Below, in pieces: positions 43,601 through 58,600 of a DNA stretch of 64,000 nt. Numbering within the stretch: the first letter of the stretch is position 1; every line of letters begins with the position of its first letter. The stretch spans positions 18,903,146 to 18,967,145 of the forward strand of contig JABAKD010000020.1 in NCBI GenBank assembly GCA_012845835.1, read 5' to 3'. This DNA is from Undaria pinnatifida. Lineage: Eukaryota; Sar; Phaeophyceae; Laminariales; Alariaceae. A program made the translations under genes and the position numbers. The notes beneath the pieces are model-generated. The model was not told where the DNA came from, did not search any database, and saw nothing but the letters and a program-made list of their open reading frames with translations.

Positions 43601-46600
43601 TGCGCACGCTTACTCGCTTACCAGGCCGATCATGTCGTTCTCCGTGTCGCCCACGTTTTGCCTATTTTCCTGCCCGAGCTATCCCATGCAAAAACAAAAA
43701 GCGGCGGGTCACGGACGAAAAGGACGACGGAGGAAAACGGACGGTCGAACTTAGCAAAGTTACAAAACTAAAAAAAGTACAGAAAAAAAAATATATATAT
43801 ATATACAAATTGTATATATATATATATAACTACCACCTGGTAAATTACAAAAACGTCAGCGGTCGGTCGAACTTAAGCTTTGCGGAGACCAGCAAGTAAA
43901 CCACAGCCGCCGTAATATATTATCACGTACTATACATGTTACATCCAAATGCATGTTTGTATGAAGTGAAAATGATAAGGGATCATGAAATTAATTAATT
44001 AGTTCATTCTAGTTTGAGGGGAGCGGGGGCTGGTAATTAATCAAGTTTGCAGAAGAGGGACGCGATCTAATTACATTTGCCGGTCGCCCCGGTGGCGTAT
44101 CAGGTAATCCTCGAGCCTGGCATAGGTCAGTTTCGTGAGTTCGAGCCCCGCCCAGTACATACTCGTGTAAACTCGTTGGGATTTTTTCTTGTGCACAAAT
44201 TGACTTGCGGAAAGCGCGAAAGCGTGAGTTAGCAACAGTCGATGAAAAATCGAGGAGCAGTGGATTGCTGAACCCTATGCGCGATGAAAATTGAAGGCAA
44301 AAACCGGGGGGGAGAAGAGACGACACCTGTGTCCACGGCTTGTCCAAAAGCTGTAAATTAAAAGTGTGAGAAAAAAATATATATATAAAAATAAAAATAC
44401 ACTCCAGCTGTGAGATCGAAGATTTGTCGAAACTCATATTTGCAAGCTGTGTGTGATACTCCGATCGCGCGTATTACGGGTTGTGTGTCCTCATTAAGGA
44501 TATAGGTCGGCGACTCCCCTTAAAACTACAGTGTAGCTATCAGGGTCAACAGGGTGATGTCAGTCAGTCTGTGCGCAGAAACTATAAAACCCGTTTTTGA
44601 GGGGGGAAAAATCTGACAGGTGTGGAAGGAAATGCATGAGTTTATCAAGTGTGTCCCGTAAGTCGTACAACCGGTGAGGGGAGGGCGAATAATTGTTTTT
44701 TAACAAAACAACATGACCCCTCCCATTATGAAAAAACCCACCCACATAGTATATTACAAGTACCAACAACGCAAAGATGAGTTTTGACCAGAAATTCGTC
44801 GAACTCACGGCTGACGTCTTTGAAAGTTTTTTTGATAAAATTATATATATGGCACGAACATCACAGAGAGTGATCCTAGAGAGTCATGTGTAAGACGAGA
44901 ACAACAACGATAAGGGACGCAATATACTATTAATATATGTTGATATGAACATCACAAGAGAGTGATCCCAGAGAGTCATGTGTAAGCCGCGAACATGTAT
45001 ATATTATATTTTTCTCAACAACGACAACAGATCGCGGACATGCGCACGTCTTTCGAGTACCCAAAACGAGCAAAAAATACTACTCCTATTGCGTGTACCC
45101 AACAAGTACTGCGGTTAAACGCGAAATCGTTATTTTTCCGAGCAAGTTTTTCTGTACCTGGTATGTATAATATTAAATGCAATGGTCATCGCGTACGGTT
45201 GTGATAATAATGTATCCTTGCGCCACTCCCCACATCCCGGAGGGGAACCTTGTACATGATGCAACTATCACAGAGAGGCTGCGCTTCTTGCCAGACGATT
45301 CCCGCCGCTCAGGCCCAACAGCGTATAATACCTGGAGCCCCACAGGTACCAATAATAACAGGTACCACAGAACTCACATAACACGGACTGCCCCGAGCTA
45401 TTACTTTATGCTTAGCTTCGCGATGGTCCGGCGGCCGTTCCTATCGACCTAGTTATCGAGACAGTCAGTCTCCACCCAACGTTTGGGTTCGCGTACGCGC
45501 TTTTTTCAGCCTTTCATGCCGGAAAAAAATATTCCACGCTAATTCCACCTACTTCGATCAATATACATGTTTTTCGCAGTATTAGTGAGTATTGCGAAAG
45601 GACTTAACGATGCCTTTGGGACGTGTACCGGAAGCAGGTAGGTGTACGACATGCGCGCGGCATGGCGGTAGCTGTGTGCTGCTGTTGCGCGTTATTTCTG
45701 GACTCTTGACGTGCTTAGGATTCCTTGATTCGTTTGTATTCGTTTGCATTCGTTTTGATTCGTTTGTATTCGTTTTCATGGACCCCTAAAGCGACGATAT
45801 AGTCCGTCTACTGTGCTCCAAAACGGTCAACACTGCTGAGGGTAATACTATTACTAGTGCTACCTGGCATTCATTATTAACCGTTGATTGATGGTGTTCT
45901 GTAGCTGACGCGCATCGAACCTCCCCTGCGCCATGACAGCGCTCTGCTGACGGCGCAGCCACCGTTATCGTCTTTGCCGTGGAAACAAAAACAGCGCGAA
46001 AGCACACCGCGGTAACCTCGGCAGGGCCGACAAACCGCCTAGCACGTACAGAAAACCGAATTGACTCATATCGGCCATCTGTCTGAAAGGCCCTTTAACT
46101 GTCGCTTAATCCATTCAAAACTGCACCCATGTTTTAACCAAAAAAAAATCTGTGGAATTCATTAGATATAGATACTTTTTTCGATATTTCGCAACCAGTC
46201 CACACCAGCCCCCACCCACCGCGCGACAGCCACTCTTCACACACGTAACATATGGATATTTATGTATAATCGATCTCGATTGAATGTTGACGCCGCTGGG
46301 CAGCAAAACGCGGTCGGTCTTACCTGCCCAGACGCGCCCAGCCCCCAGCATCGGACTGCACCATCGTCAAGAATAGCACAGCTGTAAAAGGAACAAAGCA
46401 GTACGGCAAAGATACAGTGTTAATGGTATACTGGTACCAAGTACGAGTATCACTTGTCAAGGTATACCAGGTATTCAGATTTCACACCCGTGTGCATGAG
46501 TACATATTAATGGCATGCCATGGCATCCAGCAACCGCAGGAACAATCGACCAACGGCCATGAAAAAAAACGCCAACCGAAATAAAAAAAAGTTACGTACG

Positions 46601-49600
46601 AATAGTATACGACGGTAAAACAAAGAAAAGCGTAGCAAACAAATAACGCGAAAAAAGCAAGCAGGCGAAAGACGCCAAAAAATCCAGTAACATATTTGGG
46701 GCCCGTAAAACTATATGGCATTTAGTGTGGAAATGGAAAACAAATGCGTGAGTTATGCTAGAAGTCGACATTTTTTCCGAAAATGTATCTTTTCGCCGTC
46801 TTTTTTTTCGGGTGGGGCTGGCGTTCTTATAGGGATAGGCTTACAGGTTTATTAGTGGCGTTTTGTTTATCTAGAAATACCTACGTGTCATAATACTGAA
46901 ACCACACGCCGTACACACAAAACAAAACATGTTTTCCATGCTGTATTATATATGTTTCTTTACATGGCCTGCAATCGCGGCTAAAAAAACACAGCCAACA
47001 GACGCGAAAACCAAAGCAGAAGAAAAGCAGGAGAAAGACAGAGGGCCGTGCGGGAGTCACGCGAAAACCAAGACAGGAGAAACACGGAGGGCCGAGGGGG
47101 CGGGACTAACCTGTGCTCCTCGCCGCACGCGATGGCAGTGGCCTGCTGGCCCCCGAGGTAGACCGTGCTAAGGTTATCACCCATTTCATTTTCCTCATCG
47201 CCGCGAATTTCGGTGTCGTCGAGGCCGAGTTGGCCGGCGTAGTTCTTGCCGAAGCATTTCACGTTTCCGTCGGTAAGAAGGACGCACCTGAACACAGACC
47301 AAACCATGTTCGTTCCAAGAGCGGCGCAATCAATCAAGCAATCAATTGCGTGTTGGTTCCAAGAGCAACCAATACATCAATCGAAAGCAACCAATCGTCG
47401 TGTGTTCGTACCAAGAGCGGCGCAATCAATCGAACAATCAATCCAACCCACGAGCGATCGTTGACGTTGTCCGATGTCGCTCCGGACTATCATATCACAA
47501 TCCTTTCTTCCCGTAGGCTCGCTCCTCCTCAAAACACTCAAAACAGCGTTAGGTGTAAACGAGCACCATCAGTATTCAGTTCGCTGCACTTCTTGCTGCC
47601 AACTCCTCGCCAACTATACAAAAAAAACTTGAATCGCGCTATACCTCTAAATAAACAGAAGTCTAGACAAAGCAACTATTAAGTACAAAATGTTCAGTAT
47701 CGTGTCGTACCTGGGACATGTATAATTGTCAACGGCACCACATCATTTACACACAACTTTGCCATACGAGTAGCGCATACAATACCTGCCGTACTTGATG
47801 GGAGGGCGGGGAGGGGAATACTCGTTTCATAATGCGGAGGGGGGGGGGGGGTCGTACTCGTTTGGTGCATAGCCGTAGTGGTATGGCCATTATTTAATAA
47901 AAATATTGTAACGACGTCAGCTGTGAGTTCGACGACTTAGGGTCGATACTCATATTTGCAAGCTGCGTACTAAATCGATCGCCCGTCTTTAGTAAGTTTC
48001 ATAAATCGAAACCTAACATAAGATGACATTGTATCATGTTACCTATCATGCATAACCAATGGCCATTTTTGAGCTTAGTGGTATGGCCATTATTGACCTT
48101 CGCCTTCCTGCACAGCGGGACGGAGCACGTTAGGTTTTCACCGACCAGGAAGACATCGCGTGCACCAAGCGCGAAGCGCCGTGAGGTGTTCGGCGAGTCG
48201 CATGAAGGCATGAAGGGTGACCTGCATCCTTCTAAGAACCTCTTGTGACGCGGACTTCAGTACCTTGTGCGTACTTCCACGCGAATGGATCACACGACGG
48301 GAGGGTTACAAATTGGAGCATTGACCATGCATCTCTTTCGAGACGGAGCACGGCTCCTACTCCTGAAAGAGACGCCACGAACATTTGGGCGCTCAGTAGG
48401 CGTCTTCCATAAAATACATTAAATGTAATCGTTTCTTATCTCCTTCCTCTTTGGCCGTCTGTGGCCACGGTGCATCTCCTAGGATATGCCGTAGGATATG
48501 TCGGTGGGAGAAAGTATCAAACATCCTAGGATGATGAAATACTTGATTTTCAACATCCCAGAAGGCGATATCACAGATAGCCAAGCGACAAAACCTCTCA
48601 GAACAACCATCACATCGGATCTCGCTCAGCGCATACAGACGAGGTAATGCAAACACACACACGGCACGTCGTCTCACGTGTGCCAGTCGCCGAGGGCAAT
48701 AGACTGCACTGCGACGTCCGATCCGAGGTCGACAAAATCCAGGTTGTCGCCCATTTCGTCGGGATCGTCCCCCCTGTCATCCTTGTCGCCAAGGCCGAGC
48801 TCTCCCCACTGGTTGTAGCCTAAAACAAAAACACGACAATCAGAAGAACACATGCAACAAGCGTTACAAGAACACGCGTAATCCCAGGCACAAAGATGAT
48901 ATAAATATACAGTGCCCGGCCTCTTACAAGAAGCCGAGATACTGTTCTTAGTCTGTGCTTAGATTTCCTACTTGAGAACGGACACTAATTTCAGCATACA
49001 CACTGCAGCTGTCGAATATATAATTTCCCTGGCATTGTTCGGCTGTGTTTCTTGTGGGTTCTTTCCTTACGACGGAACCGGCAGTGTGCGAACGAGCACA
49101 AGCGAAGACACCAGCAGAAGCAGAAGGGTTCAAGAAGGGGTTCAAGAAGGGTTCAAGCACAAGCGCCAGACTATATGAACAACAGCGCCTGCACCTACAT
49201 ACCGGCAAGTTCGAGGGCACACGTATAATACACGGTACAGGCAACCGTGTGCCGGACGAGTCGAGATGTTATGTATGTACTTGGAATACTCGAACGGAAG
49301 GCACATGGCATCAAAGGAATCGTGCGCCCGGTATAGCTAGTCGAGTACTGTCCAACTGGAAGCCGGGCACATCTCATGGCCACTGATCATGACAAGCCCA
49401 GACCAGACTAGGCAGACACCTTCCCTGCTACCAGATGCAGCAGCACGTACGAATGATATTGCATATGATATATACACAAATTCCAAGTATTTTACAGCAG
49501 TACACTACGTACGGGAGAACGAGTACCTCGCAAGGCCGGCGGGCGAGCGCACGCACCATACAAAAAAAAGACACGCCTGGTCTTCTACGATGTTGGCACT

Positions 49601-52600
49601 CGCGCAATACGGGGGTAAGATTCGATGTCTCGTCACCTGTCATACAATCCGACTGCCCACAACCGACCACCGCTTGCACCGTACCGACCCATACGCCACC
49701 CGTGATCCTACAACAGCTGAACCGACCCGTACTGTACCGTACCGGTGACCTAAGGGGAAAAAATCGCCCCTACAGAGTAGCACGACGGTATGTGCACTGT
49801 AGAGGGAAATACCGGCACTACTATAGCGGCAATTGGCACTACTACGCTCGCCTCCATTACTGCTTGTTTCCATCTTGGCCGAGTAGTGTCACAGGCACTA
49901 CAGAGGGCAACCGGCGCTACAGAGAGCAACCAGCACTATAGAGGGACTACCGAACATACGATATGCATCACAAACTCACCGACGGGGTCGAAACCAGCCA
50001 CAAAAAACAAGCAACAAGAGACATGAGACAGGCGACAAGAAAATCAACCACCTCAAGGTACTTCGCGGTCAGCACATTACAAATTATTATTCTGCTGTGG
50101 CACACAACCCTTATGGCTGCCTACAAGTGGCTACAAGTGGCTAGAAGTAGCTACAAGCGCCCCCAGTATAACATTAGTACCAGATATGTTACAACGCGTT
50201 ACGCATATCGTATGACATACATTTAAACAAATATCAGAACTGCTCGTTGACAGTAGACTCGTAGAACCCTGTCGTTGAGAAAAGCAGCGTGTTCCCTCCC
50301 TCTGGGGCGCAAATCATACGAGGTATATAGCGTAACAGCATCATAGGAGTCGTTGGAACCTAAACCCATTGTTCCGCCTGACGCATGTTGCCCGTTGCGC
50401 GTTGCATGGGGGGCCCTTTCGACACCAAGTGCATCAAAGAACCCATCTTTGCTGTCCAACCCGGAAGAGGCGTGACATGGAGAAGTTTGGTACCTTAGAT
50501 AGTAGCGGGAAAACGATCGTTATCCTATTAATAGTGGATAGACGGTGGCCACACACGGTCAAAGAGGAAGGAGATAACATAAACAAAACATTTTTTTTTT
50601 TTAATGTCAAGTATGCAAGAAACGTACGCGCCCACATGTTGTCACATGTTGTCACATGCTGTCACATGTTGGAGGTGTCTCTATTAGGAGCAAGAACGGT
50701 GCTCCGTCTCGAAAGGGATGCGTGGTCAATGGCCAAATGACGAAGGCAAGCAACAAATGAGTACGCCCCACTCCAATAATCCCCCCCCCCCCCCGCCCCC
50801 CCCTCTCCCCCTCCCCCCCCCCCTCTCCCCCCCCCCCCCCGACCCGACTCACCCCAGCACTTAAGACGGTCGCCGTCAAGAATGATGCACGTGTGCCACC
50901 CTCCCGCCGAGATAGACGTGGCCTCGAGCCCCTCTCCCAGCTCCGTCACCAGCATATTTGTGCCCATCTCATTCTGTTGGTCGCCAACATTCGCCAGCGA
51001 CCCCACGCCCAGCTGCCCCTTGGCGTTGTAGCCCCACATCAGGACGGTGTTATCTTCCATGATTGCTGCGGTGTGCCTTAAGCCGGCGGTAACGGCCACC
51101 GCTTGCAGGTTGTTGCCGAGGATTACTTCGGGGAGGAGATCTCCTACATCTCCGTCGTTGTCGCCGCGGTCTTTCGTGTCGTTAAGGCCCAGCTGTTGGT
51201 ATTTTCGTTGGTATTGTTGTTGTCGGTTTGGTTGCATTTTGGTCATTTATTTTGGTTGTCGGTGGTTTTGGTTTCGGTTGATGTTGTCGTTTTCATTTAG
51301 CATTTTGGTCATGTTCGTTGGTGGTAGTTGATTTTGGTGGTTATTGTAGGTTTTGGTTGTTGGCGTGGTCGTCGTCGTCGTTCGTTGCCGTGGAGTGGCG
51401 ATCAAGCAAGGCAAGTTTGGGTACGGGGGGCGGGCGTCGCAGCAGGGGCGGGAGGAGCGGACACTTGTCAGGAGACCGCGGAGAGGAACATAATTACTTC
51501 ATAATTATCACCACGTGAACACTAACCGTAACGCAACAGTAAACTTAACATGGATACCATCATACAGTAATGGGAATGCCATAATAAAGAATCCCTCAGA
51601 GCCACGAAACATGACAAAAAAGGACTGGTGCGAATGCTATACTGCGTCAAGATGTCTGCTATACACCGTAGGGGAGGGGGTCAGTGAAGTGGGTGCATGG
51701 CCTCAGAGCAGGTGCATTGCCGCATTCCGAATAATATTTACCGACTAAAATTACAAGCATTAACAGGTACACAGCACCTGCACCGCCGTAACGTCGTGCA
51801 GCACCTGTACGAACTGCATGCTGAAACACGGAATATACAGACCCTGACGGTGGGTGAATGCAGAACGTCATAACAATAGCAGTAGTAGTGGATACCCCGA
51901 ATTAACCCGTTTAGGACTGCAGTCCCAATTCGGGGACAAATCGTTTGAAAATAGACTCAGATATAGGTTTCTGAACACTGCAGCACTGAAGGGGTTAAAG
52001 AGGACGCCGTCACAAGCTGAAACAACCGCTCTTAACTACACATTGCTTTTATTCGTAGCAGGCAATATAGAGCTTGCAAAGCGGGACATGCCAATTGCCC
52101 GCTCGTGAGAGGTGAATCGTCTTTCATTGACCGCTCTTAAGTCGGGGTACCCACACAGCAGCATGTACCGGTATTAATAACTTCTTTACTCAATAGATAG
52201 AGTCATCACTACAAAGCGAATGGCTGCCAGCGGAGAGAAGACAGGTGATTTGCCCACGGTACACGCCGGCCACGACAGCAGCGCAGGCCAATCCGCGTGA
52301 AGCGATTGACCAATCAACCAGAGGCGCTAGAAGCGGACGGAGTTCATGCTATGATAGTCAGTTAACTCCTATACAGGGGAGCACGAAAGTGTCATACCTA
52401 TGATACCGTATGATATAATAGCGCAGAACGATCAGTCCTGTTGACCCTGGCATCAGCAGGGGGGTGACCGGTGTACATCCCCCCCCGCAACACGCGCGAT
52501 TCTAGTATCACACGTAGTTCACAATACATTACGTGAGTTTCGACGAAAGCATGTTCGATCTCACAGCTGACGGGGGCTGTTCATTTTTCTAAAAAAAACA

Positions 52601-55600
52601 GTATGCCAGGGGGTATACTTTGAGTGATGAGAACGCATACTCACTCAAGCAACGGCAACGCTTAAAACACTTGATTGAGTAACGAGATCGCTCGTATAAC
52701 GAGAACGCTTCTTGCATTCCTTGCGTAACAAGAATGTTTTCTGGGTTTTGGCAGCAGCAAGCCTATAGCCTAAACTCTACGGGGTCCTAGAGAAAACTCT
52801 AGGGAATGAATTATCTTTGACATTCGGGGAGCCGATAATGAATCGATTGCGACGGGAAAAAGACAAACATCTCAGACAGATCACGATCTACGACATAGTC
52901 TAGATAATCTGCACTACATCCTGTATCTGCCGAGACGTTATGAGAGTTGTGCAGGATCTGTATACATACAACAAGTACAGAAACCCAGGAAACACGTGCT
53001 AGGTCATGCATATTGTACGGCTCCCACCCGGTAACATGACCTATAGACGATACAGATCTTCCCTGAAATATCTATTTAGTCAAGCAAGGATTGGTCATCT
53101 GTCCGAAGTGTGAAGCATGCAAGGGACCACATGGAACAGTATGGAACAAGAACTTGCCCCCCTCATCAAAACGGCGTTTATAGGTTCCGTGCACAGATTG
53201 ATTAAATAATTGCATAATTAAATCGTCACGGATTGAACGCCTGCGCATCACCCTGTCGACCCTGGTACTGGCTGGTACTAACAGGAGTCGCCGACCGAAA
53301 TCCGTCGTGAGGACATACACAACACACCCCACCCCATAAGGCGCGATGGGAGTGTCTACAAATCACACACAACAGCTTGCGAATACGAGTTGCGACGAAA
53401 TCCTCAATCTCGCAGCTGTAGTGTACATATAATTTGGAATAAAAAACTCAGCAGGCAACCGCAAGATAGACAAGACAGACAGACAAACAGACGATGCAGT
53501 CCGGCAAACAGACAAACAGAGACAAGAGATGGAGGAGAGAGTACGCACGAACGCGTTTTGTTCCGAGGTGCTGCGTGCTGTGTGACGGGAAATGATGACA
53601 GCGTCCCCAATTAAAAGCAGACCGCCCTCCTCGTAAACCCCCCATACACACCCTCCCGACACCTGCACCATGGGTGACAAAAGGGGGCCGGCCGGACGAT
53701 CGGGACGAAAAACATCTCCGATGGCCGATGGGACTTATTTTTCTACTTTAATTAGACTATATCGTACAATTAATAGCTAGTTGTGTCATCCATATTATTC
53801 GGTATATATGATACCATAGCGGTAGACTATTAATAGGCCATTAATAGGCTACCAAATATTCAATAACAGCATATGATGTGATTGGATATTTAGGCTGTGT
53901 TACCCGAAGACTGTTGTAGATTGTAAAGGCTTCAAAGGCTCATCACGAGCTGCTGCTACCGTCTTGTCCCAACACGCCTGCACAAACTGCAATTTTCCAA
54001 CAAGCAGCCCGTGCGATATATGTCATATCCCGTCGTACCGTACATAGAGATTGCCTTTCAGCTGAAATGCGCATTCATTTCTGCAGTTCCCAACATATTT
54101 CGTCGTAATATAGAGTACGAACATGAATAATGCCCACTTTGTTCAAAACCCTCACGTCTGCTGCGTGTACTGGTATCTATTAGATACACATGTATTATAC
54201 AAAATTCATTTACGGGCACAAGTGATTGTGCGGGCTGTATACCAATTGGAATTTTCACGCCGTCTACGACTTGGAATTGCCAGAAAGTAGATCACCAGGA
54301 CCTCTCTCGCAATCCGGTCTTTCGCGTCGTGAGCCTCCTGGTTAGGCCATGGTGGCATACCGTGGCTTCTGCCGCGGGCGAGCCCTACGGCGTCCACATA
54401 AGATCCACCCCGTGAGTCTTATTTCATCCCATGTGCACCGATATTCTCGTATCCTTGTGGCCCTCCCGAGTATGAAGCAACACTCCCCGCACCAATCAAT
54501 CGCGGCAAATCTCGTTGCAAGTGGGCAAGTGGGCCGTTCGGTTTTGCTGCACAAGATTACCTACTCTGGGACATTTAAGATCAGGACGGGAATGCTCCAG
54601 CAATCCGAAGGACGCGCCAGCTAGCGCTGAGTTGCGAAAACAACTGAGTTAAATCGACACACGATGCGTATGAAAACACGTGGAAATGTGGTGAGCTCAA
54701 GCTATATTTTTCTTTTTCCCCATCCGCCGGCGGATATATATTAAAAAAAAAAAAAAAAAACTACAGTAGGAACCTATTCGATTTGATACGCAATCAACAG
54801 CAAGCCCAATTATTTTCCGTTCCAGGTTCGAAGCGTTCCAACTACAATAGTTCCAACAACAGCTCCACTGCCTTTTGGGGGGAGTTAAGACACACCCTGG
54901 ATATGGGGTCAAGCGGGCCACCCCCTGAATTCCGGAAAGGGGACCCCGAGGACACCAATATCCCTAGTGAATCTTCCGTTGGTGGATCGGAACAACCGGA
55001 CCACCAAACCCTTGACGGAAGGCCTCGAGGTCGATGTCACGCGCACCCTCTTGGTCAGCCTTGGTTCAGTGTAGACACCATTAGATTAGAATAACAGCAT
55101 ATCCTCGCTAAATACAACCAAGAATCAAGGGTCGGCTCAGTCGGCCGCAGACGACTCCTGCAGACATCGGGGATTGGGAGCTCGTCACCGCGACATCGTC
55201 AGCCCCGGAGAAGGCCAGTTCCACAGCTACAGCTGTATCTTTACGTTATTTGTTACCAAGTTTAAGACTGTTGGATAATAATAGAACAGACCGTTGACAG
55301 AACCGCCGTAAGTGCTCCGTCAGCTACACCAAAAAACATCGAGCTTAGGGTACGGTAGGAACATGTTCCTGTTCCTTTTTTTCGTTGTGTTTTTCGTAAC
55401 CATCACGATTTACTTTCCAACTCAACTCGTACATATCATGAGAGGTTTTACCCTCAGCGAGCGACCTTCTGGACAAGGTCATGGGCACAGGTGTCTTCCC
55501 TTCTCCCCTCCAGTACGTGCCTCCATTTGTATCGCGCACAGGGTTCGGCATTCCCACTATTCCCACTATTAATATTGTTTAGCTTTTCAAGGCCGACGAT

Positions 55601-58600
55601 TTTCATCGATTTTTGCTAGTAATATTAATAAGAGTAATTCACGCTCTGGCGCTTTCTGCTAAATACCGTAATCGTCTCTGATTTACCCCCGGGGAGGGTA
55701 TATTGTTTTTTCGTAAGTGCACACCCCCCGGGGGGGGAACCAGAAAGGGGGAGGGATATATATGTATATATATATTTTTTTTCAAGCATTACCCCGCGGG
55801 GACATCTACCCGGGGGGCGAAGTAAAAACAAAAAAACACTCACCACACACATGAAACAAGGGTACGATCTACGAGCAGCAGTTCAGGAAGAAGAGGAAGG
55901 AGGAGGAGGAGGCGGTGAAGGAGGCCGAGGAGGAGAGAGCACGTGGGTATGCTTGACCCGTCCCGACGGCGTTGGATCCTCCAAAAAAAACGGAACGGTC
56001 CGCCTGCCAGGGATTACCCAGACCCGCGTTCACGCTGCGCAAGATGAGCTGAAGCTTCACGCTTTGAGCTACTCCCGGCAGAAGGGGGCGAAGTGGGAAG
56101 GCGTGGAGCGGCAAAGGTGCTCGGTATCGACCCGAAAACCTTCGGGACTGGGCAACTGACCCGAAAACCTTTTACCCCCGCGGGGATTTCCGGCAACAAT
56201 ACATACCCCGGGGGTACATCCAGGAAGAGGGGGGAAACCTTTTTTTTTCCAATAAAACGGTTCCCCCGGGGGTAAATCAGAGGAATCATGCTTTCAGGCC
56301 GAAAAGGTGGGGGGGGGAGGGGGGTAAACCCGTAACCCGGGGGTAAACCAGAGGATCAGAGACGATTACGGTACGCCAATGTTTTACGCGAGACGAAGTT
56401 CCTACGAGCGCGAGTGAAATACCTGGTATGCACTCGGGAGGATTCGAACCAGCATCATTGACTTTAGTAGGGACTACATACTAGATAACTGGTAATAGTT
56501 ACACCTGCTTCTCCACAGGGCAGCTGTTGTACGTCACATAGTAGGCGTTAGTCGCAGTTCGCACATCGTTTTGGTTGACGCCGATTTAATTACCGGTCAG
56601 TCGTGGCACAAAACATATCACAGTCAACAGATAAGAGGACAAAAACGTAGCGCGTACGACACTTCGTACAGGGTTTTGCTTTCATCTGGGGCTTTCGCAT
56701 TATTTGGTTGTACAAAAATAACGGGAGGGCGTCGACGCGTCAACCCAACCCAAGCCTAACCCTGCCAGGCTAAGGCTACGCCCCAAGCGCGGCGTCGCCG
56801 CCCTGTTTGAACTCCCTGAAAAAAACGTGCGGACCAACCCGACCGTCTCAAAACCGTACCTGTTGGATACTAAGTATATTGTTGGTGCTTCATCTGGTAT
56901 GTTTGTTAGAGGTTTAAAAACGTCAAGGTCTGCTGCATTCGTTCGCCGACATGATCCATACCCACGAAAAAGAAAAACGTCTACTCGTATTGTAGGTATT
57001 GTATGTACGTACGCGAAAGAGTACCGCCTGCTATGAATACTGCTGTCCTCGTGTATAGAGGCCATGGCCTTGGCGATACTAAACCCAGGCTTGGGAATAC
57101 CTACGAACTCGCTCGCTGTATTTACTCCGTATAAAACAACGTACGTTGCTGTTGTTGTTGTTCCTTTATTGTCGTCGTCGTCGTCGTAAGTCGGTCTTGA
57201 TTATAGTAGTGTGGCGAAGTCGGTCGCCCCGGTGGCGTATCAGGTTATCCTCGAGCCTGGTATAGGTCAGTTTCGTGAGTTCGAATCCCCCCGACTGCAT
57301 ACTACTATAAATACTCCGGAGTACGTGGGAACTTTTTCTTGTGCACAAAGTGACGTGCGGAAAGCGCGAGAGCGTGAGTTAGCAACACTCGACGAAAAAT
57401 CGAGGAGCAGTGGGATTGCTGAACCCTATGCGCGATAAAAATTGAAGGCAAGAACCGGGGGAAGAAGGGACGACACCTGTGACCAAGGCTTGTCCAGAAG
57501 CTGGAAAGTACATGTGTGTGAAAAAAAAAAACAGAGTGGAGGTCTCGGATTTGCAGCCCTGGAGCGTTTCGGCCCCGGATTTCGACGTCGTGAATCTGGG
57601 GTTGGGCCCACACACTGGAAAACACGCTATATCTTGCGCCCCGCGGTCCCGTCCTCGTCGGAACTGCGTTGTGAGGGGGCCTAACCATTAACAGTTAATA
57701 TTCATTTTCATATTAATAGTCGCTTTCTGGTCATCAAAACTACTGGTTACTGCTATACGGTATACGCTCCCAGTATACACGTATCGTCCACACGTGTGAT
57801 GTCATACATGTACGAGTAGCGCGTCGTCTATCATGGCAAGTAGATAGGGTATACCAGGTCGGAGGTCAGAGGTACTTGTTTCGTCATGTATTATACCCCA
57901 GGATGATGCAGCACCACTACACCACGACTGGCATGGAGGGAGGCCCCCTGGAGTTGGTACGATACGATACGATACGAACTCCTTCCTTAGTCTATACGAG
58001 AAAGAACAGCACCAGCAGCGCAGCAGGTCCTTAGGTCCTTTTCTGTTTCTTGTGTATATCATGCAAAAGACCAAAAGCATCAAGACCATGCGGACAGACC
58101 ATCTGTCACGACTATATGTTATAGGGTCGGGCACCACACCTACCACTTACCCGCGAACCACAATTACTCGACTTACTCGACTTACGAGCACGAGATGCGT
58201 CGAAATTCGAAGTATATTTCACGACAGCAAGCGATTAGTCTAGGCTATTATTAAATAATAGTCGGATCAGCCGTTGGAGCTTTGATGCTGAGAGGCCCAG
58301 AGCTTTTGCCGCCGTGAACTCTACGTTTTGTCATCGCTCAGCTCTTTTATTGTCCGCCGTGTATGTATGTATCATGTGTATGTATGCGTGGGTTCGATTC
58401 TATCAATTGCTGCCGCCGTACTCGCAGCTACTCGTGCGCCGCATCAGTACACCATTACTAGTACCGAGTCGTAGACACGTGACTACTGAATACAGACCCT
58501 CTGGTAAATGGTACCGTCCGTACCTATTAATAGCTTTAATAGGCACAGCAGTACCTGGTACCCGGGAAATAATCGAACAAAAAAAGTACCAGGTACCAGA

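Noticed and set aside
54783-55094. 103-codon ORF considered as an LTR-element gag fragment
   Set aside because: No motif, no LTR nearby and no second copy in the window, so no call was made.
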